Shown piece by piece: positions 13,605-18,048 of a DNA stretch of 18,048 bases (position 1 is its first letter; each line of letters begins with the position of its first letter). The position numbers and the translations under genes were made by a program. The stretch spans positions 1 through 18,048 of the forward strand of contig CAMORJ010000022.1 of assembly GCA_946623775.1 (NCBI GenBank), in the 5' to 3' direction. The notes beneath the pieces were generated by a model, which was given only the letters and a program-made list of their open reading frames with translations, was not told the origin of the DNA and ran no database searches. This stretch comes from an uncultured Bacillota bacterium (GTDB lineage Bacteria; Bacillota_I; Bacilli_A; RFN20; CAG-826).

Positions 13605-15153
13605 CCTTTGGTAGTACTTTTTAACGTCAGGAGTCTCCATTCCGACGGGATGAGTGCTTCTTTGCAGTTTACTGCGCGTAAGCTTCCATGTCAGGCGCTT
13701 CCGGAAGTTGCCAACCGGATTCCCGAGACACACGCTGTCCTATCCAGCCACGTCCCGAAGCTTTTTGATTTCTGGTCCACCAGGAGGAAGAGCGCTTCTC
13801 TTCCTGCGAATGGCTCAGGTTACCCCTCACCATTCCTTTCCAAGCCAGTCGACCGTATCCCATCCGATCGAATCAATGACTTAGCAGCATCCTTTTTGAG
13901 GGAGCTACCCTCGCCGGGGCTTAATGCTTGCCGGCTCCAACTTGCGTTGGATTCCTCAGGCTTTCCTTTCCCTTGCGGGAGGGAAGTGGAATGAGGCATG
14001 GGAGGCATTTCCAGCGGTCTACCGCACGCCGAGCCTCCTTTGGGCACCTTAGGTTTATGGATTCGCCTAAGTTCTCAAGCGGGTAATGGTCAGCTTTCTG
14101 ACCATCCCTTCGTTTGACATCCCGCTTTTACCAGTTTCACTTTGGGAGGGGATGACTCCCGGTCGCCTAATCGCCTTGCGGTGATTTCGGCGGCTATCCC
14201 GAAGGGCGTTTCCGTTTTGCCGGACGCTTACCTCGAGAAGGAGATACCTTCTGGTCTACCAGGCGCGATCTCCCGCGCCCTGAGTTAACTCTTGCGAGCC
14301 AGCCTCAGGTCTCTGCGCTTCTCCTCACGGACCCTCGCAGACCCTCTTTTGATTTCTCGGTATTGCCGAGTGCCAGGTCGGGTATCCTGACCCCTTCGCT
14401 TTCGCTTACACTAGGCGAGGTGCCCTGGATTCCAAACTAGGTTTCCCTAGCCCGTTGCTTCCAGAAGCCTCCTTGGTCCGATTCATCGCACGGCAAGGAC
14501 AGCCGCGGGAAGGATCGCTCCTTCCGCTTCGCCACCTTTCAGATCCCTCATAGACCTTAATCCGAATGGCACCCTTCGTTCTTGGCGTTTACGCCCCGAG
14601 GGAGGATTCCTCGTTTGGCCCCGTGGTTGCCTTTAGGGGTCATCGCCAGGTTTCGGCCGCTTTCGAGGCGGTTTAATCACTGGCAAGCGCGCTTTCTGAT
14701 TTATCAGCGATCGCGATTCGCTCAGGGATGGGTCATGGGAACCCAATCTCCTGATCGGACGACTTCGCCCCACTCTCGCAGGTATCGTCCATCGTTCTTT
14801 TCCAAGCTACCTTGACGCCAGAACGCTCGGCGCGCCTCCTATTCCCTCAATGGGAACGTCGACTGGGGAATCAGTCGTCCGACCTGAAGGAACGGCCTTC
14901 TGATTCTCCGCCTCATTCATCGGTGTACCGATCGGGAGAGGTGAGGTCCCCGGGAGGTAACGGATAGAAACGTTATCCCCTGTGGCGCGGCCCGTATCGC
15001 ACGAGGTGGCGGAATCCGCGTCGAGCACCCTCATTCGTCATACCTTGCGGCATGCCAGGCGGGTTGCATTCCCTTGACGTCGACATCGCTTGTGGCGATC
15101 CCGGCGAACTCACCATTCCGTGACCCTTGTGGGCCCCGTCCTTGGCGGGTCCC
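13572..15153 (-). ncRNA. Large structured non-coding RNA, about 1.58 kb, class unknown
   Basis: The region is G+C-rich between AT-rich flanks and holds no frame above about 77 codons on either strand that lies wholly inside it. Read from 15153 down, it folds into many perfect local hairpins. GNRA-capped ones include CAUGCC-GCAA-GGUAUG (15054-15039), a 9-bp GCGA hairpin (14527-14505), CUAGG-GAAA-CCUAG (14450-14437), CUC-GCAA-GAG (14298-14289) and CCAAC-GCAA-GUUGG (13950-13937). UAAA caps occur at 14707-14696, 14595-14584 and 13675-13664. Enclosed stems include AAGCGGG/CCCGCUU (14127-14121 with 14083-14077) around AUGGUCAG/CUGACCAU (14105-14086), and GGAGGC/GCCUCC (14038-14001) around GCGG-UAGA-CCGC. 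A promoter and terminator bracket it exactly. I see no rRNA, RNase P, tmRNA or group II domain V signature. It could be a giant form of a GOLLD-, ROOL- or OLE-like class, or new. Confidence 0.8.
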
Positions 15154-15205
15154 AATATATTGAACTTAAATAGCATGCCTGTCAACACTTTTTTGAAAAA
15201 TTTTT
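15154..15205 (-). promoter_or_regulatory. Strong promoter of the large RNA with A-rich upstream element
   Basis: A perfect TTGACA lies at 15185-15180 on the minus strand, directly preceded by A/T tracts like an UP element. The -10 is ambiguous: CAATAT at 17-bp spacing (3 of 6) or TATATT (15159-15154) at 20 bp (5 of 6). Either puts the start near the GGGACCC that opens the first hairpin of the RNA. Confidence 0.65.
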
Positions 15206-15313
15206 CGAATATGGTTTTTTATCATTTTTATTCGACCACATCGATACTATTCACTAATCGCATGCTTGTTTTGGCCATTTTTTTCGAAAATTTTTTTGCT
15301 TTTTTTGCATCAA
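15206..15313. other. AT-rich gap with phased A-tracts
   Basis: T runs on the plus strand at 15189-15194, 15201-15205, 15215-15220 and about 15226-15229 are spaced about 11-14 bp apart, with further runs at 15288-15294, 15301-15307 and 15310-15316. Such phasing bends DNA and often lies upstream of very active promoters. No gene is seen. Confidence 0.55.
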
Positions 15314-15345
15314 AAAAGGCGGTCTGCTTTCGCAAACCACCTTGG
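15314..15345 (-). terminator. Terminator of the MFS transporter gene
   Basis: Minus strand AAGGUGGUUUGC-GAAA-GCAGACCGCCUU then UUUU. A 12-bp stem with two G-U pairs and a GNRA loop, separating the transporter transcript from the large RNA. Confidence 0.9.
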
Positions 15346-15361
15346 GTCTATAAGGTCTTAA

Positions 15362-17059
15362 TCACTCGCCAGAGGGAGTCTCGGGAGCAGCTGCTTCGCC
15401 TGCTGCTTCAGCGGCAAGGCGGGCATCTTCCTGGTGACGGACCTCGAGTTCGGCGACGATCTTCTTCTCGGTCTCTTCATCAATCTTGTAGAAACGGTTG
15501 ATGAGGATGTATGCGGCGGCGAACAAGACGATGATGGTGCCGATGATGATGACGCCGAATAGGATCAACTGCCATCTCTCGATCTTGCCGATTTCATTGG
15601 CGATAGAAGCATCCCTGACAGCGGTAGCGGTTTCTTTTGCGGCTTCTGCAGCTTCCGGACTGAGGTTGTTGACGTTTGCTAGGTCAGAATAGTATTGACC
15701 TTCAGCGGTACCGATGGCGTTGATGGCAGCGGCTGTGCCAGTCACGGCGAAGACAAGGAATTGAAGCAATCTGTTGAAGCCAGATGCGACCTTAACGTCT
15801 AGAGGCCTCCAAGCGAAGCAGATGGATTCTTTCCTCTCGCCGTTCTTCCATTCGCCATAGTCGATGGCATCCTGGAACATAACCAAAATGGTGAGGTAGA
15901 AGATGCCGGAAGCGCCGAAGAAGATGACGCTTAGCACATAGAGGATCGACATGGAGCCGCCGAAGACCCATAACATGTTTTCGGCGTTTGGGGTGGCCCA
16001 GGCAAGCGGCTTATCGCCGAAGACCGGGAAGGCGGTGAAGAAGAATGCCAGATAAGCGACGGCGGTCACCGCGCCGGCGATGGTGAGGATTTTCTTTTTG
16101 GACAGTTTCTTCGCAAGCATCGGGAAGAAGGCCTGAGCCGCGACGGTGCCGATGATGTAGAACGCGGAGATCGCGGTTGCGACCATGCCGCCTTTGCCAC
16201 CGCCATAGCCATAAACGATGTAGAAGTAGTTCTGGCCGATGCCGGTGAGAATGAAGGAGGCGAAATAGTATAAGAACATAGAGATCGCGCACACGAGGAG
16301 CTGTTTGTTCTTCGCGACGACGCGGAAGAGGTCGAGGATGGAGGAATTCTCGGAGACCTCGTCTTGCTTGGCGTCTCTTTGCTTCTCTTTGCAGAGGAAG
16401 AAGACGATGAGCTGCGAAGCAAGGAAGAAGGCGGCGATGCCAGAGCCGATGATCGCGTAGATCTGCATCGTCGAAAGTTTGATCAAGCCAGGGAGGAGGA
16501 ACATCATGATATTCATCATGAAGGTACCAACCGATGCCGCGATGGCGGTATGGGAGGTAAGGGTCGCCCTGGTTTTGGGGTCATTGGTAAGGGCGGGGAG
16601 CATCGACCAGTAGCCGATGTCGTTCATGGTGAAGCAGGTATCCCAGAGGATGTACATGACGATCATGAATGCGACATATCCCCAGCCGCGGAGGCCTGGG
16701 ATAAGCATCGGCATGAGGAACATCAATGCGACGACAATGGCATTGCCAAGGGCGCCCAATGCGATCCATGGGCGGAATTTGCCGGCCTTGAAGTGGCACT
16801 TCTCCAAAATGAACCCCATGATCGGGTCGTTGATGCCATCCCACAGAAGGGCGATGAACATCGCGGTTGTGATGACGCCGTATTGTGCGGTGAATGTGGA
16901 GGCGTCAGTCGATAGAACACCGGCGGTAAGGGCGAATTGGATCAAGAAGGTACCGACCAATGCATAGCAGGCATCCCTGAAGATGCCGGACCAAGGGAAC
17001 AGAATCCTGGTCAACACTGGAACCTTATCACCGGTAAATGTGTTGGAATTAGCAGACAT
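15362..17059 (-). CDS. GPH-family sugar:cation symporter (MFS)
   Basis: 565 aa integral membrane transporter with about 12 hydrophobic segments. LLWDGINDPIMGFI (71-84) and KAGKFRPWIALG (91-102) are the cation/sugar motif of the glycoside-pentoside-hexuronide (MelB/XynP) family; the two Asp (D74, D78) match MelB cation-site carboxylates. DYGEWKNGERKESICF (about 398-413) matches the second family block near the central loop. A hydrophilic insertion of about 45 residues precedes the last helix, and a charged, alanine- and glutamate-rich tail of about 40 residues follows it; both are longer than in MelB. An AAAGGA site precedes ATG. The adjacent TetR gene probably regulates it, and the GH2 enzyme could process its substrate, though it is not in the same operon. 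Confidence 0.88.
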   Translation of the reverse strand: MSANSNTFTGDKVPVLTRILFPWSGIFRDACYALVGTFLIQFALTAGVLSTDASTFTAQYGVITTAMFIALLWDGINDPIMGFILEKCHFKAGKFRPWIALGALGNAIVVALMFLMPMLIPGLRGWGYVAFMIVMYILWDTCFTMNDIGYWSMLPALTNDPKTRATLTSHTAIAASVGTFMMNIMMFLLPGLIKLSTMQIYAIIGSGIAAFFLASQLIVFFLCKEKQRDAKQDEVSENSSILDLFRVVAKNKQLLVCAISMFLYYFASFILTGIGQNYFYIVYGYGGGKGGMVATAISAFYIIGTVAAQAFFPMLAKKLSKKKILTIAGAVTAVAYLAFFFTAFPVFGDKPLAWATPNAENMLWVFGGSMSILYVLSVIFFGASGIFYLTILVMFQDAIDYGEWKNGERKESICFAWRPLDVKVASGFNRLLQFLVFAVTGTAAAINAIGTAEGQYYSDLANVNNLSPEAAEAAKETATAVRDASIANEIGKIERWQLILFGVIIIGTIIVLFAAAYILINRFYKIDEETEKKIVAELEVRHQEDARLAAEAAGEAAAPETPSGE

Positions 17060-17076
17060 GCTATCCTTTCCTTTCT

Positions 17077-17090
17077 GCGCGTGAAGCGCG
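17077..17090. promoter_or_regulatory. GC-rich repeat in the transporter leader
   Basis: GCGCG-TGAA-GCGCG lies 18 bp before the transporter ATG and includes the self-complementary CGCG twice. Candidate TetR site or a leader hairpin near the ribosome site; no clear -10/-35 pair was found for this gene. Confidence 0.35.
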
Positions 17091-17183
17091 TGTCCATGTT
17101 TTTGTTCATCGTGCTATGCCTCTCATGGGCAAGGAATAGCCTCCGCGTTGCGGACGTGGGATGGGCCTTATGGGCGGGTGTGG

Positions 17184-17205
17184 AAAAACCAGCATCAGCC
17201 GGTTT
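17184..17205 (-). terminator. Terminator of the tetR-like gene
   Basis: Minus strand AAACCGGC-UGAU-GCUGGUUU (8 bp with one G-U), continuing into UUCC. It implies that the transporter gene has its own promoter. Confidence 0.75.
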
Positions 17206-17215
17206 GTAAATCTTT

Positions 17216-17791
17216 TTAGTCGGCGAGGGCGCCTTCGAGCAAAAGCTTCGCCAAGTCCTGAACGGCTTGGGAATAGGTATAGGAGCTCTTCTTGAGGAAT
17301 TCGCCGGAAAGGAAGGAGCTCATCGCGCCGGAAACGACCTGAATAAGAAGGGCGGGATCGACTCCATCGCGAAGCACCCCTGCCGCTTTTGCCTGATTGA
17401 ACAAATCCGAGACGACGGACCAATGGACGCTATAGGCGTCGACGAGCTGCTCGTGGAATTCGGGTTCGGCTTGCTTGAGCTCGGCTAGCCTAGTGGTGTC
17501 AAGAACCTCTTCGTATGGGGTGACGATGGTCAAAATGCGATAGAGTTTCTCTTTCAGGTCGATGGAATCGTCCTGCTGAATCTCTTTTTGCTTTTCCACG
17601 ATATAGGAAGATGTGCGCTCGAGGATGATGTCGTAGATAGCGCGCTTGGACGAGAAATACTTATAGATGGTTTTCTTGGAGATATGGATCCTCGCGGTGA
17701 CCTGATCCAATGTCAGCTTCGGTCCAGAGACATTGAATTCGGCGATGAACGAGTTAACAATCTCTTCTTTGATGTCACGAAATTGTTCCAT
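17216..17791 (-). CDS. TetR-family transcriptional regulator
   Basis: 191 aa from the ATG at 17791. The N-terminal helix-turn-helix is LTLDQVTARIHISKKTIYKYF (split here as residues 27-47), with the recognition helix at ISKKTIYKYF and SSKRAIYDIILE after it, standard for TetR proteins. The all-helical C-terminal half (about 60-190) is the variable ligand and dimer domain. The frame stays open upstream for 34 codons, but those residues are hydrophobic and unlike the family, and they include the promoter, so the shorter start is preferred. It lies just upstream of the sugar symporter on the same strand and is the likely regulator of it. Its inducer is unknown. Confidence 0.88.
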   Translation of the reverse strand: MEQFRDIKEEIVNSFIAEFNVSGPKLTLDQVTARIHISKKTIYKYFSSKRAIYDIILERTSSYIVEKQKEIQQDDSIDLKEKLYRILTIVTPYEEVLDTTRLAELKQAEPEFHEQLVDAYSVHWSVVSDLFNQAKAAGVLRDGVDPALLIQVVSGAMSSFLSGEFLKKSSYTYSQAVQDLAKLLLEGALAD

Positions 17792-17823
17792 GGAAACTAT
17801 AAATCCTTTCTTAGTTCCCAAAC

Positions 17824-17851
17824 ATGATAGCACATTAAAATGAGTACGCAA
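17824..17851 (-). promoter_or_regulatory. Promoter of the tetR-like gene
   Basis: Minus strand TTGCGT (17851-17846), 16-bp spacer, and TATCAT (17829-17824) preceded by TGC, an extended -10. It fits an mRNA leader of about 25-30 nt with AAGAAAGG as a distant ribosome site. Confidence 0.5.
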
Positions 17852-17910
17852 CAAATAAATTAGTAAATTAACTATTAAGGCAAAATCGCTCAATAGTAAT
17901 GGATACTAGA

Positions 17911-18048
17911 CTAAAGCGACGGCTTGGGTTTCGCGCCCAGGATTTTGATGATGCGCAAGGCGATGAAACCGATGAACAAACCGCTCACCGTTGCAGAAAC
18001 TAAAAGCAATGGCAAATACAGTAGGAGCTCAATGCTTCTTATATAGAT
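17911..18048 (-). CDS. C-terminal 45 residues of a membrane protein (partial)
   Basis: An open frame runs in from the right edge and stops with TAG at 17913-17911. The visible part is a hydrophobic helix, LLLYLPLLLVSATVSGLF and on to IALRIIK, then a short basic tail ending GAKPKPSL. It looks like the last helix of a polytopic protein. Small Gx-type membrane transporters or ECF substrate-binding components end in a similar way, but 45 residues do not decide. The tetR promoter begins about 60 bp after the stop. Confidence 0.55.
   Translation of the reverse strand: MYIRSIELLLYLPLLLVSATVSGLFIGFIALRIIKILGAKPKPSL

Noticed and set aside
13407..13994. Plus-strand open frame of 195 codons running into the large-RNA region
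   Set aside because: It begins antisense to the nucleoside phosphorylase and crosses that gene's promoter and the RNA terminator. It has no ribosome site and matches no family. The openness is a composition effect.
13624..15080. Possible end-to-end pairing of the large RNA, ACGUCA (15080-15075) with UGACGU (13629-13624)
   Set aside because: Six base pairs, with one possible added G-U pair, are too few to claim a closing stem across 1.45 kb without covariation.
13572..15153. Group II intron, rRNA fragment, RNase P or tmRNA as explanation of the long RNA
   Set aside because: No domain V hairpin or reverse transcriptase, no conserved rRNA segments, and no RNase P or tmRNA core sequences were recognised. 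This was judged by eye only.
17792..17893. 34-codon N-terminal extension of the TetR regulator
   Set aside because: It is hydrophobic, unlike TetR N-termini, overlaps the best promoter, and a family-typical Met lies at 17791.

Overview
The window reads as a low-to-mid GC member of the Bacillota or of the standard-code Mollicutes relatives (Acholeplasma, Izemoplasma or RF39-like). Rho-independent terminators are compact, Shine-Dalgarno sites are AGGAGG-type, promoters are sigma-A-like, and UGA is a stop codon (in the glycosyltransferase, abrB-like, DUF2804 and MFS genes), which argues against the Mycoplasma code. The lineage is an inference; no rRNA or other marker is present.

Layout, left to right. 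(1) 152-2202, minus: a GT4 glycosyltransferase and a PlsC-type acyltransferase, translationally coupled, probably making and acylating a membrane glycolipid. (2) 2333-3330, minus: a DUF1295 membrane protein. (3) 3549-5376, minus: a three-gene ABC export operon led by its own AbrB-type regulator. (4) 5422-7806: a YdeI/OmdA-like protein, a lipoprotein, and a divergent FMN reductase with an iron-sulfur-type cysteine cluster. (5) 7901-8077: a lone initiator tRNA gene with an unusual anticodon arm. (6) 8101-13562: UDP-galactopyranose mutase, a divergent GH2 glycosidase, a DUF2804 protein converging on it base to base, and a nucleoside phosphorylase. (7) 13572-15205: about 1.58 kb with no credible protein gene but its own TTGACA promoter, phased A-tracts, a terminator and a dense series of small perfect hairpins. 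(8) 15314-17851, minus: a GPH-type sugar:cation symporter and a TetR regulator. (9) the C-terminus of a membrane protein at the right edge.

The standout is region 7. On the minus strand it reads as one long, elaborately folded non-coding RNA, close to small-subunit rRNA in length but without rRNA signature sequences that I recognise. Many hairpins carry GNRA tetraloops (GCAA, GAAA, GCGA), others carry UAAA, UAGA or UGGA loops, and some motifs recur along the molecule. I cannot match it to a named RNA class. It is the best candidate here for an undescribed system. Smaller points of interest are likely leaderless mRNAs (glf and ydeI-like), inverted-repeat elements around two intergenic sites, 9-bp iterons before the abrB-like gene, and an Asp-Glu instead of Asn-Glu at the GH2 acid/base site.
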